This document shows positions 1 to 6,321 of a stretch of DNA of 10,260 nucleotides, one piece after another. This stretch comes from JAFGMR01 sp964632755 (lineage in GTDB: Archaea > Halobacteriota > Methanosarcinia > Methanotrichales > Methanotrichaceae). The notes beneath the pieces are model-generated. The model saw only the letters and a program-made list of their open reading frames with translations, did no database searches and had not been told where the DNA came from. A program made the translations under genes and the position numbers. The DNA lies in the NCBI GenBank assembly GCA_964632755.1, contig CAZWDT010000065.1, positions 1 through 10,260 on the forward strand, read 5' to 3'. Numbering within the stretch: the stretch's first letter is position 1; each line of letters opens with the position of its first letter.

Positions 1-30
1 CGTGAATTAGTGGTTTTTTATAACCAACCG

Positions 31-50
31 CGAATGAACACGAATGAACG
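31..50. repeat. Two tandem copies of a 10-base unit (CGAATGAAC A/G)
   Basis: Two adjacent copies of cgaatgaac followed by a or g sit in an AT-rich stretch at the window edge. I have the impression that similar strings recur between genes in many genomes, but two copies alone do not prove a repeat family. No function is assigned. Confidence 0.4.
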
Positions 51-93
51 CTAATAATTTTTACAAAATCGTTGCGTTCGAGAATATACAAAA

Positions 94-101
94 TTATATA
101 A
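94..101 (+). promoter_or_regulatory. TATA box for the GHMP-family gene
   Basis: TTATATAA in an AT-rich context with purine-rich sequence just upstream resembles an archaeal TATA/BRE element. Transcription would start about 25 bases downstream, near 122-126, where an ATG (122) opens the frame that carries the GHMP N-terminal motif. This suggests that the gene originally began there and not at 253. Confidence 0.5.
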
Positions 102-121
102 GCTTTCATCTAAGTTTATGG

Positions 122-252
122 ATGATTAAGTTGACCATACGTCCAAGTGGAACGATGATTCATGATTCCTTTGCACATAGTTCGAAGAGCCATGATGATG
201 GCTTCGCAGCTACTGCTCTGCCACGGTTAGGTGCACGCCGTCGGGGATCTCC
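122..252 (+). pseudogene. Out-of-frame N-terminal remnant of the GHMP-family gene
   Basis: The ATG at 122 opens a frame reading MIKLTIRPSGTMIHDSFAHS and continuing through a DDG to ALPRL at 229. The spacing of P, G, H, (D)G and AL matches GHMP kinase motif 1 (as in APGRVNLIGEHTDYNGG...), which the downstream open frame lacks. From 231 the next frame reads VHAV, and from 244 the frame of the main gene reads GISVDYSREP. Skipping one base near 230 and one near 243 joins all three into a protein of about 309 residues, the usual size for this family. The upstream TATA box fits this start. I see the three segments directly; the conclusion that they were one gene, broken by two small indels or two sequence errors, is inference. 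Confidence 0.5.
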
Positions 253-1053
253 GTGGACTACTCTCGCGAACCGATCATACGCCACTTCGTTGAGGTCTTC
301 AGGAGAGCCGTTGGCTATCGCGGAGGGTTCGAGATATCGGTCGAGGACCACGAGCGTAAGCACGTAGGTCTCGGATCCACCGGATCGGTCCTCCTCGCCC
401 TCGCCCATGCCCTCAACGCCGCGGTGGGTTCACCGCTTGGCCCCGAGGAGATCAGGCAACTGATCGGCAACAACTACGTTGAGGAGACCGAGGACGGCAT
501 GGTTACGCTGGGATTCGAGACCGGCGTAGGCCCCGCCGCCGCAACCTATGGCGGCATGGCCATAATGGGAGACGAGCTCGCCCTCATCTGCCACCATCCC
601 TTCGCAGAGGGAAAGAACGTCTTCATCATCATCCCCAAGACCCAGGTCTCCTCCTCAGGCAGACAGGAGTTCGATCTCTTGATGAATCGGGCAAGGACGC
701 TGGACTATCAGGATCGGCAGCTCAAGGCCTATCTGATCATGATGGACCTGATCCCCGCCCTCGTCAAGGGAGACCTGAGGAGGATTGGGGATATCGTCTG
801 GGAGTTCGAGTTTCGAGGCTCGAAGCGGGCCGAGGTCGAGCATCACTCCTTCGAGATCTATCACCTGATGAGCCTTCTTAGGGAGAGCGGGCTTGAGTTC
901 GTAGGCATGAGCTCGGTTGGACCCTCGATCGGTGTGGTCACCGAGAAGGGGCTCAAAGAGGTCGCGGCAATCGCAGAGTCGATGGATCTAGAGATCGCGA
1001 TTTCGACCGCGGTGGATAATCGAGGAGTGAGGGTAACGAAGGACGGCGGATGA
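253..1053 (+). CDS. GHMP kinase superfamily protein, beta-RFAP synthase-like, N-terminally truncated
   Basis: The open frame (266 residues from a GTG) carries the glycine-rich GHMP ATP-binding motif KHVGLGSTGS at about residues 36-45, a mid segment GFETGVGPAAATYGG, and the C-terminal GMSSVGPSIGVV. The last resembles the C-terminal glycine motif of archaeal beta-ribofuranosylaminobenzene 5'-phosphate synthase and related predicted sugar kinases (COG1907 type). In methanogens that enzyme joins 4-hydroxybenzoate and PRPP in methanopterin synthesis. This may instead be a paralogue with an unknown sugar or small-molecule substrate. The frame is about 45-60 residues short at the N-terminus and lacks motif 1, which is found upstream in other frames, so the gene is either dead or misread. 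GTG 253 is only the first start after the in-frame stops at 193-198, and no convincing ribosome site precedes it. Codon use matches the neighbours. Confidence 0.7.
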   Translation: MDYSREPIIRHFVEVFRRAVGYRGGFEISVEDHERKHVGLGSTGSVLLALAHALNAAVGSPLGPEEIRQLIGNNYVEETEDGMVTLGFETGVGPAAATYGGMAIMGDELALICHHPFAEGKNVFIIIPKTQVSSSGRQEFDLLMNRARTLDYQDRQLKAYLIMMDLIPALVKGDLRRIGDIVWEFEFRGSKRAEVEHHSFEIYHLMSLLRESGLEFVGMSSVGPSIGVVTEKGLKEVAAIAESMDLEIAISTAVDNRGVRVTKDGG

Positions 1054-1061
1054 TACCGCCG
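1044..1061. terminator. Possible short hairpin across the GHMP gene stop
   Basis: CGGCGG and CCGCCG can pair in a 6-bp stem with a 6-base loop spanning the TGA stop, followed by a short T-containing stretch (ttcttt). It may help termination but is weak. Confidence 0.25.
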
Positions 1062-1124
1062 GACGTTCTTTGCCATCGCCGCATGCGCGACGCCGGATCG
1101 CGAGGTTAGTGATGGAACGATGAA

Positions 1125-1154
1125 GATATAAAAACAAGGGCATCAAAAAATAAT
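1125..1154 (-). terminator. T-rich terminator of the small Lys/Glu-rich gene
   Basis: On the minus strand, downstream of the stop of the 44-residue gene, there are two oligo-T runs: TTATTTTTTG (1153-1144) and CTTGTTTTTATATC (1138-1125). Paired T-tracts without a stable stem are typical archaeal termination signals. The same bases read on the plus strand include gatataaaaac, which can look like a TATA box; I prefer the terminator reading because of the gene upstream. Confidence 0.45.
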
Positions 1155-1202
1155 AGGGAACGAAGCCGGATAGAAGGGTGAAAGGTTTGATGCTCCCAGC
1201 AT

Positions 1203-1337
1203 TCACTCGCATGTATCCAGCAATGGCTTCTTCTTCCCACCCCTCTGCTCATGAAGCCTTATGGGATCGACCTTTGCAACCTCTTCCTTCTTCTCCTCCT
1301 CCTCCTTCTTTTTCTTCTTCTTATCGTGATGGGTCAT
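1203..1337 (-). CDS. 44-residue Lys/Glu-rich small protein, unknown function
   Basis: A short minus-strand gene encodes MTHHD, then six Lys, four Glu, KKEEVAKVDPIRLHEQRGG, and ends KKKPLLDTCE. It has a full expression context. A TATA box (TTTTATAA, 1382-1375) lies about 25 bases before the expected transcription start near 1350. A strong ribosome site GGTGAG ends 6 bases before the ATG, and two T-runs follow the stop. Codons (aag, gag, agg) match the neighbouring genes, whereas the plus strand would give T-ending Ser/Pro codons. The N-terminal third is a charged, probably disordered or helical tract; the C-terminal part looks more specific and carries one Cys near the end. I recognise no family. 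The divergent antiporter promoter lies about 60 bases beyond its TATA box. Confidence 0.6.
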   Translation of the reverse strand: MTHHDKKKKKKEEEEKKEEVAKVDPIRLHEQRGGKKKPLLDTCE

Positions 1338-1342
1338 CTTGA

Positions 1343-1348
1343 TCTCAC
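1343..1348 (-). promoter_or_regulatory. Ribosome binding site of the small Lys/Glu-rich gene
   Basis: GGTGAG on the minus strand is complementary to the archaeal 16S rRNA 3' end and stands 5-6 bases before the ATG at 1337. It is the main evidence that this small frame is translated. Confidence 0.5.
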
Positions 1349-1374
1349 CCCCATACAACCTTCATCACCAATGG

Positions 1375-1382
1375 TTATAAAA
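1375..1382 (-). promoter_or_regulatory. TATA box of the small Lys/Glu-rich gene
   Basis: TTTTATAA on the minus strand predicts transcription starting around 1350 and a leader of about 12 bases containing GGTGAG. The spacing to the ATG at 1337 is that of an ordinary archaeal promoter. Confidence 0.5.
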
Positions 1383-1436
1383 CCTTCGTGTGATCTTAGA
1401 GAGGATAACGCCGTCTGCCTTAAATCGTCCAGGCCC

Positions 1437-1444
1437 AATTATAT
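1437..1444 (+). promoter_or_regulatory. Probable TATA box of the antiporter gene
   Basis: AATTATAT on the plus strand would place the transcription start near 1465-1470. That is downstream of the ATG at 1454, so it argues for the later TTG start at 1529 with a leader of about 60 bases. Confidence 0.4.
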
Positions 1445-1517
1445 GCCGGATGGATGGAAGGGCGACCTTTCCGGCAGCCGGGAGAAGGCGATCATCAGGA
1501 GGCATGGCCAAAACCTG

Positions 1518-1523
1518 CAGGAG
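1518..1523 (+). promoter_or_regulatory. Ribosome binding site deciding the TTG start of the antiporter
   Basis: AGGAGG stands 5 bases before TTG 1529, in frame with the antiporter. The longer frame from ATG 1454 would add 25 Pro/Gly/charged residues (MEGRPFRQPGEGDHQ...) that do not look like an antiporter N-terminus. Confidence 0.6.
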
Positions 1524-1528
1524 GACCA

Positions 1529-3352
1529 TTGGCTAGCTATTTTCTCACACAGCTCGCAGGGATAATCGTGCTTGGGATCGGAGGGCAATGGCTCGCCTGG
1601 CGCCTTCAGTTTCCCTCCATACTGATGCTTCTCATCCTCGGAATCGCAGCAGGCCCGGCGAGCGGCTCGATCGATCCGGACAGGCTGATGGGGGAGATGC
1701 TCACCCCCTTCATCTCCATCTCCCTTGCAATCATCCTATTCGAGGGCGGGCTGAGCTTGAGGATAGCTGACCTCGTGCAGTCGCGAAAGGTCGTTTTGCG
1801 CCTCCTCACGTGGGGCGTTCTCATCACTTGGACCGTTTCCGCTCTCGCCGCCTGGATCCTTCTAGACATGGGGCCGGAGATGGCGATTCTCTTGGGAGCG
1901 ATCCTAGTCGTCACAGGGCCGACCGTTATTCTCCCCCTCTTGCTCCACGTTCGCCCACAGGGAAGGGCTTCTCCCATACTCAAGTGGGAGGGGATCATGA
2001 ACGATCCAATAGGGGCAATCCTCTCGGTGCTCATCTTCCAGGCAATTCTCGCCGCAAGCTTGAGCGAGGCCGCCATGATGATCGAGCTGAGCATAGCAAA
2101 GGCCATCATCATTGGAGGAGGGATAGGCATCTTGGCAGCGGAGGTCCTTGTGGAGATGCTGAGACGCTTCTGGATCCCTGACTTCCTGCAGGAGGTCTTC
2201 TCGCTGATGGTCGTAGTCGCCGCGTTTTCCGCATCGGACTGGTTTCAGCCCGAGTCCGGCCTCCTTGCTGCAACCATCATGGGGATCTCGCTTGCCAACC
2301 AGAACAGGGTAAACGTCAGGGAGATTGTGGAGTTCAAGGAGAACCTTCGAATTATATTGATATCTTTGCTCTTTATAATACTCGTCGCCCGCTCACCCAG
2401 GAGCTACGTGGAGTACATCAACCCTGGAAGCCTGGCATTCCTCGCCGTCCTGATGCTGATTGCCCGCCCTCTGGCTGCGTGGCTCTGCACCATGGGCTCC
2501 GGCCTCTCCTGGAAGGAGCGGCTCTTCATATCCTGGATGGCTCCCCGTGGGATCGTTGCGGCCGCCATCTCCTCGATCTTCGCAATTGAGCTCTCCGAGC
2601 AGGGAGTTGCCCAGGCGGAGGCCCTTGCCCCCTACACGTTCATCGTGGTCGCAGGAACCGTCGCCGCCTACGGCCTCTCCGCACCAACCCTCGCAAGGCA
2701 TCTTGGGCTCTCAAAGCCCAATTCGCAGGGCGTTGTCATCGCCGGAGCACATCCCTGGGCGAGGGAGATGGCATTCGCGCTTCAAAAGGAGGGGTTCAAT
2801 GTGCTTCTCGTCGACACCAACCAGATGGAGATCCAGGAGGCCTTCAGATCGGGACTTCCCACCTACCACGGATCCATACTCTCCGAGAGCATCTTCGAGG
2901 AGGTCGAGCTAGGCGGCTTTGGCCATCTCCTTGCCCTGACCCCCAACGACAAGGCGAACTCCCTCGCAGCACTTCATTTCGCCGAGGCGTTCGGAAGGGC
3001 GGAGGTATACCAGCTCCCCCCGGAGATGGAGGCCTATCGCGGCAAGGAGGCCTTCTCCCCCAAGCACCTGAGAGGCCGCCTCCTCTTCAATCCTCAAGCG
3101 ACCTACTCCGGCCTTTCCTCTCAGTTCAGAGCAGGTGCCAAGCTAATGACCGTCGCCTTCACAGAGTCCTTCAAGTTCCACCCATCCAAGGGATTATTCC
3201 ACAAGTCCAACGTCCCCCTCTTCCACATCACCCCAGAAGGCAACCTCCAGCCATTTACATCAGACTTCCAGCCAATCCCCCTCCCAAAAAGCAAGATCAT
3301 AAGCCTCGTCATTGGGCGAGAGAGCACACAAAACCACGGGGAAAATGGATAA
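1529..3352 (+). CDS. CPA1-family Na+/H+ antiporter with C-terminal TrkA-N-like domain
   Basis: A cytoplasmic-membrane monovalent cation/proton antiporter, likely exchanging Na+ or K+ for H+ in pH and salt balance. Residues 1 to about 395 (607-residue numbering) form a run of hydrophobic helices typical of Na_H_Exchanger proteins. The ion-binding Asn-Asp pair of CPA1 transporters is N158-D159 (in GIMNDPIGA), and MAPRGIVAAA is a conserved late-helix motif. Residues about 400-500 resemble a TrkA-N/RCK Rossmann domain (GVVIAGAHPWAREMA, then VLLVDTN with the ribose-binding Asp). However, the canonical GxGxxG is degenerate (GAHPWA), so nucleotide binding is uncertain. A tail of about 100 residues follows. 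I prefer TTG 1529, because AGGAGG (1518-1523) ends 5 bases before it, the family begins near ASYFLTQLAG, and the TATA box lies too close to the alternative ATG 1454. The gene stands alone, convergent with the heme operon. Confidence 0.8.
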   Translation: MASYFLTQLAGIIVLGIGGQWLAWRLQFPSILMLLILGIAAGPASGSIDPDRLMGEMLTPFISISLAIILFEGGLSLRIADLVQSRKVVLRLLTWGVLITWTVSALAAWILLDMGPEMAILLGAILVVTGPTVILPLLLHVRPQGRASPILKWEGIMNDPIGAILSVLIFQAILAASLSEAAMMIELSIAKAIIIGGGIGILAAEVLVEMLRRFWIPDFLQEVFSLMVVVAAFSASDWFQPESGLLAATIMGISLANQNRVNVREIVEFKENLRIILISLLFIILVARSPRSYVEYINPGSLAFLAVLMLIARPLAAWLCTMGSGLSWKERLFISWMAPRGIVAAAISSIFAIELSEQGVAQAEALAPYTFIVVAGTVAAYGLSAPTLARHLGLSKPNSQGVVIAGAHPWAREMAFALQKEGFNVLLVDTNQMEIQEAFRSGLPTYHGSILSESIFEEVELGGFGHLLALTPNDKANSLAALHFAEAFGRAEVYQLPPEMEAYRGKEAFSPKHLRGRLLFNPQATYSGLSSQFRAGAKLMTVAFTESFKFHPSKGLFHKSNVPLFHITPEGNLQPFTSDFQPIPLPKSKIISLVIGRESTQNHGENG

Positions 3353-3355
3353 ATA

Positions 3356-3376
3356 GGGGGGGTGGTCGCCCCCCCC
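3356..3376. terminator. G7/C7 hairpin between convergent genes
   Basis: GGGGGGG, a 6-base loop (TGGTCG) and CCCCCCCC lie 3 bases after the antiporter stop. The stem is very stable. There is no T-run on the plus side; on the minus strand the hairpin is followed by TATTTA. It could stop or stabilise transcripts from either direction, including a possible small minus-strand transcript from 3515. Confidence 0.5.
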
Positions 3377-3401
3377 AATGGAAGAATAGCCGATGACGTC
3401 G

Positions 3402-3503
3402 CTAGCGCGTCCTTCTGGCTACACGCGTCCTTCTGGCCACCTTGACCTCCTCTGCCTCGCGGCCGGAGATCCCTCTCACCTTATCGTTCCCTTTGTTTGC
3501 CAA
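3402..3503 (-). CDS. Candidate 33-residue basic small protein with a duplicated VARRTR tail
   Basis: A short minus-strand frame starting at TTG 3503 reads MANKGNDKVRGISGREAEEV and ends KVARRTRVARRTR. GGGTG lies 6 bases before the TTG, and a TATA box (TTTATAAT, 3545-3538) predicts a transcription start near 3515. An in-frame GTG at 3512 could serve as a leaderless start. A second ribosome-like site, GGAGGT (3450-3445), precedes an internal GTG at 3440 that would give only the 12-residue repeat. The frame also stays open back to ATG 3623, overlapping the ahbC stop by ATGA, so a 73-residue operon product is an alternative. No family is recognised, and the reality of the gene is uncertain. Confidence 0.3.
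   Translation of the reverse strand: MANKGNDKVRGISGREAEEVKVARRTRVARRTR
3406..3437. repeat. 14-base direct repeat, period 18
   Basis: CGCGTCCTTCTGGC occurs at 3406-3419 and again at 3424-3437. The 18-base period equals six codons and, on the minus strand, duplicates the sequence VARRTR at the end of the candidate small protein. Confidence 0.75.
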
Positions 3504-3537
3504 GGTTAACACCCAAATATGTTCAACTGAACAAAAG

Positions 3538-3545
3538 ATTATAAA
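3538..3545 (-). promoter_or_regulatory. TATA box inside the gap after ahbC
   Basis: TTTATAAT on the minus strand (ATTATAAA on the plus) lies in an AT-rich island between convergent genes. On the minus strand it predicts a start near 3515, in front of the small basic frame and ending at the G/C hairpin, giving a transcript of roughly 150 bases. The plus-strand reading would drive a transcript antisense to the ahbC 3' end. Confidence 0.4.
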
Positions 3546-3619
3546 CCTTTCCCATTGGAATAGGGGGCTTCGGGGAGATGGAAGAGGCCCAAAGATGGCG
3601 ATATCGATATCCCCGCTGC

Positions 3620-4834
3620 TCATCTGCTCGATCCATCATAAGCAAGTTTTTTTTGATCCCTTTCGTCATCCCCCGTCGCAACCCCCAGAATGCAGGTTGG
3701 ATCCGCCTCGCGAATGTCACCTTTGAAGTACAACGCCTTCTCGCGGCATCCACCGCAGAGGTCCAGATATCGACAATCTCCGCAGGCTCCTTTTAGCTCG
3801 TGCCTGATTCCCCTCAGTTCGAGCAGCTCCGGAGCGGGATCGTCCACCCAGATATTCCTAAACGATCTATCCCTCACGTTTCCAAGGAGCATATGGGGCA
3901 TGAAATGGCAGGGGTGGACATCTCCCTTCTGGTCGATGTTCGCAACCTTGACCCCGGCAGAGCAGCCCCCAGCGTTCTGCAGGAGCTTATAAACATGCTC
4001 GAACCTCTCTGGATCATCCTTGAGAAGCTCGAGGAGGTAGGCACCATCCATCGGCGAGTCCGTCGTGAGGATCTCCAGATCTCGATCCTTGAACTCCATC
4101 GCCGCTTCAGCGAGAAGCTTGATCACGCTTCGCCTCTGCTCAGGCGTGACATCCTTCTCCACCATGAAAGCCCCGCGCCCAGTGGGCACGAGATGGTAGA
4201 GGCAGAATCGGGGTATCCCCTCATCTAGGGCCAGGTCCAGCAACCTTGGGATCTCATGCCAGTTGTCCCTGGTCAATGTAACCCTTAGGCCCGTCCTGAG
4301 TCCGACCTCCTTGGCGTTCCTTAGGCCATTCATGGCTTTGATGTAGGATCCCTCGACCCCACGAAAGCGGTCGTGCCTTGCAGGATCCGTCGAGTCGATG
4401 CTCACGCCGACGTAGCGAATATCCACCTCCTTGAGAAGTCGAGCCACCTCTGGGGTGATCAAAGTGCCATTTGTGGAGATGACCGTCCTTAACCCCATCT
4501 CCCTCGCGTGAATGGCATAGGCGTAGAAGTTCCTGCTCATGAGGGGCTCTCCGCCGGTCAATATGAGCACTGGAACCTTCAGCTCAGCGAGGTCATCGAT
4601 GAGCCTGATTCCGTCTTCAAGGCTCATCTCCTCCTCCTTGGAGGTCGTTGCGTCCATGTAGCAGTGGTTGCAGTGGAGATTGCAGTTACGCGTCAGGTTC
4701 CACATCACAACCGGCCTGTTCTCGGCAGAGAAGCGCAAGAGCTCCGTAGGTATAGGCTGACAGCTATCCTGAGATGCCCTAAGCGCCTCCCATACGGTTG
4801 CCTTGTCCGCGAGTGCCTTTGAAAATATTATCAT
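3620..4834 (-). CDS. ahbC: Radical SAM/SPASM protein AhbC (12,18-didecarboxysiroheme deacetylase, Fe-coproporphyrin III synthase)
   Basis: Predicted to remove the two acetate side chains of 12,18-didecarboxysiroheme in the siroheme-dependent heme pathway of archaea and sulfate reducers. The 404-residue protein has the N-terminal pattern of the family (FSKAL...LLRFSAENRPVVMWNLTRNC), the radical SAM cluster motif C51-x3-C55-x2-C58, GGEP at 94-97, and ISTNGTLIT. A SPASM-like C-terminal domain carries Cys 291, 309, 351, 354, 360, 363 and 381 for auxiliary Fe-S cluster(s). The N-terminal pattern fits AhbC better than the heme synthase AhbD, but NirJ-like relatives are similar, so AhbD is the main alternative. 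The ATG overlaps the stop of the preceding cobA-hemD gene (ATGA, 4834-4831), indicating coupled translation, and GGGGT lies 6 bases upstream. An A8 run near the 3' end (coding DQKK) is a possible slippage spot. Confidence 0.8.
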   Translation of the reverse strand: MIIFSKALADKATVWEALRASQDSCQPIPTELLRFSAENRPVVMWNLTRNCNLHCNHCYMDATTSKEEEMSLEDGIRLIDDLAELKVPVLILTGGEPLMSRNFYAYAIHAREMGLRTVISTNGTLITPEVARLLKEVDIRYVGVSIDSTDPARHDRFRGVEGSYIKAMNGLRNAKEVGLRTGLRVTLTRDNWHEIPRLLDLALDEGIPRFCLYHLVPTGRGAFMVEKDVTPEQRRSVIKLLAEAAMEFKDRDLEILTTDSPMDGAYLLELLKDDPERFEHVYKLLQNAGGCSAGVKVANIDQKGDVHPCHFMPHMLLGNVRDRSFRNIWVDDPAPELLELRGIRHELKGACGDCRYLDLCGGCREKALYFKGDIREADPTCILGVATGDDERDQKKLAYDGSSR

Positions 4835-6321
4835 TTGCTACCCCATATGGCATCCCTCACCGCTTCGAGCAGATGGGGGAACGTGTAGGTCTCAGGGATT
4901 AGATCGACCCTGATCGCCAGCCGCTTCAGCTCCGCAGCCGTTGGAGGGCCAATTGCCGCAACCCTCGCCCTCTCAAGGGATCGGCGCAGATGCTCCTCGA
5001 GTCCAAGCTCCCTTGCCCTCTCGATTAGGAATCTCCCCGTACTTCCGCTAGTGAACGCAAAGACCTCAACGGCCGCAGAATTGGCGATCAAACGATCCAG
5101 TCGGGGGTCGCCGGATTCCACTATGCGATAGAGGGGGATATCCTCCACTTCGATCCCAGCGGCCCTGAGGCCTGTGGGAAGCGCTAAACTTCCCTCTCGG
5201 CTGCGCAGGAGGAGCACCTTCTCGCAGCGACCGCTCAAGAGATCGACGAGCCCAGATGAGCTGTACTCCTTCGGGATGAACGAGACCTCGATTCCTCGAT
5301 CCTGCAGGGCTCGGGCAGTCCTTGGACCGATGGCTGCAATCCTCTTCGAGGCAAGGCGGGCGGCCATCTCCTGGCGGGGGGCCGCATCCTCGTATTCGAG
5401 CAGGATCTCGACCCCGTTTGGACTGGTGAAGACTACGCAGTCAGCCCCATCGATCCTCGAATCGAGGTCGACTGGAAACGGGAGGGGCTCTGGGGAGATG
5501 GAGGGCGCAGGAATCGGCGTAAAGCCCATCGACTCGACGATGGTAGAGGTCTCGGATAGTAGGTTCTCCGGTCGGAAGAAGGCCAATCTCACCGGGGAGA
5601 GCTCTCGATGGAGGCCTACCACATCTCCCACGACGAGAATCGCCGGAGACTCCACCCCCCTCTCGCGGACGAGCCCGGCGATATCGGCGAGTGTCCCTGC
5701 GACGAGCCGCTGATCGGGCCAGCCGCCCTTCTCCACAACCGCTGCGAGGGTATCCTTCGAGAGGCCGCCTGCTACAAGCTGGGATATGTTATGCTCAAGC
5801 CTTGCAAGGCCCATCAAGACGACGAGAGTGCCTCCAAGCCTCGCGAGCGCCTCCCAGTTGAGCGGCCTCTCTTTTCCAGCCTCCTCGTGGCCGGTCACGA
5901 TGGTGACCGCTGTGGAGAGGCCGCGGTGCGTCACAGGGATTCCGGCAAGCGACGGGGCGGATATGGCGGAGGTGACCCCGGGCACGACCTCGAAGGGGAT
6001 GCCGCCTCGGCGAAGCTCGATTGCTTCCTCCCCACCACGGCCGAAGACGTAAGGATCGCCTCCCTTTAGGCGGACGACGGTCGATCCCTCCCGGGCCTTC
6101 TGAACCAGAAGGCGGTTGATCTCATCCTGGCTCATCTTGTGGTCTCCCGCCGCCTTTCCGACGTCCAGTAGCTCCGCATCGAGCCCCTCCAATATCTTAG
6201 GGCTCAAAAGCCGATCGTAGAGGACGACATCCGCCTCCTCCAGAAGTCGCTTTGCCTTCAGTGTAAGTAGCTCAGGATCGCCAGGGCCTGCGCCCACGAG
6301 GTAGACCTTACCGGGAACCAA
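4831..6321 (-). CDS. cobA-hemD: Fused uroporphyrinogen-III C-methyltransferase / uroporphyrinogen-III synthase
   Basis: A bifunctional cytoplasmic enzyme. The HemD half closes hydroxymethylbilane to uroporphyrinogen III, and the CobA half methylates C2 and C7 with two SAM to give precorrin-2. Residues 1 to about 243 are a class III methyltransferase: VYLVGAGPGDPELLT (6-20), RLKGGDPYVFGRGGEE (84-99), PGVTSAISAPSLAGIPVTHRG (114-134), TGHE (143-146). Residues from about 245 to 496 are the synthase, with the typical FTSPNGVEILLE, AIGPRTARAL, FTSGSTGRFLI and AIGPPTAAELK. The link is very short (SPVRLAFFRPE). I chose TTG 6321 because GGTGAG ends 8 bases before it. This start overlaps the hemC end by 14 bases, and the gene ends in an ATGA overlap with ahbC. 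Neither domain appears truncated. Precorrin-2 dehydrogenase is not present here. Confidence 0.9.
   Translation of the reverse strand: MVPGKVYLVGAGPGDPELLTLKAKRLLEEADVVLYDRLLSPKILEGLDAELLDVGKAAGDHKMSQDEINRLLVQKAREGSTVVRLKGGDPYVFGRGGEEAIELRRGGIPFEVVPGVTSAISAPSLAGIPVTHRGLSTAVTIVTGHEEAGKERPLNWEALARLGGTLVVLMGLARLEHNISQLVAGGLSKDTLAAVVEKGGWPDQRLVAGTLADIAGLVRERGVESPAILVVGDVVGLHRELSPVRLAFFRPENLLSETSTIVESMGFTPIPAPSISPEPLPFPVDLDSRIDGADCVVFTSPNGVEILLEYEDAAPRQEMAARLASKRIAAIGPRTARALQDRGIEVSFIPKEYSSSGLVDLLSGRCEKVLLLRSREGSLALPTGLRAAGIEVEDIPLYRIVESGDPRLDRLIANSAAVEVFAFTSGSTGRFLIERARELGLEEHLRRSLERARVAAIGPPTAAELKRLAIRVDLIPETYTFPHLLEAVRDAIWGSK

Noticed and set aside
1454..1528. Longer N-terminus for the antiporter from ATG 1454
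   Set aside because: The added residues are Pro/Gly/charged and unlike the family. The TATA box at about 1440 is too close, and AGGAGG points to TTG 1529.
1251..1565. Plus-strand frame with a long poly-Leu stretch that might suggest a membrane protein
   Set aside because: The Leu run is the complement of the Lys/Glu codons of the minus-strand small gene. The frame has no ribosome site and runs into the antiporter in another frame.
1606..2701. Frames on both strands overlapping the antiporter
   Set aside because: They lack ribosome sites and family features and are explained by the GC-rich third positions of the antiporter gene.
5174..6069. Plus-strand frames opposite cobA-hemD
   Set aside because: Antisense shadows without start signals. 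The minus-strand protein is recognised over its full length.
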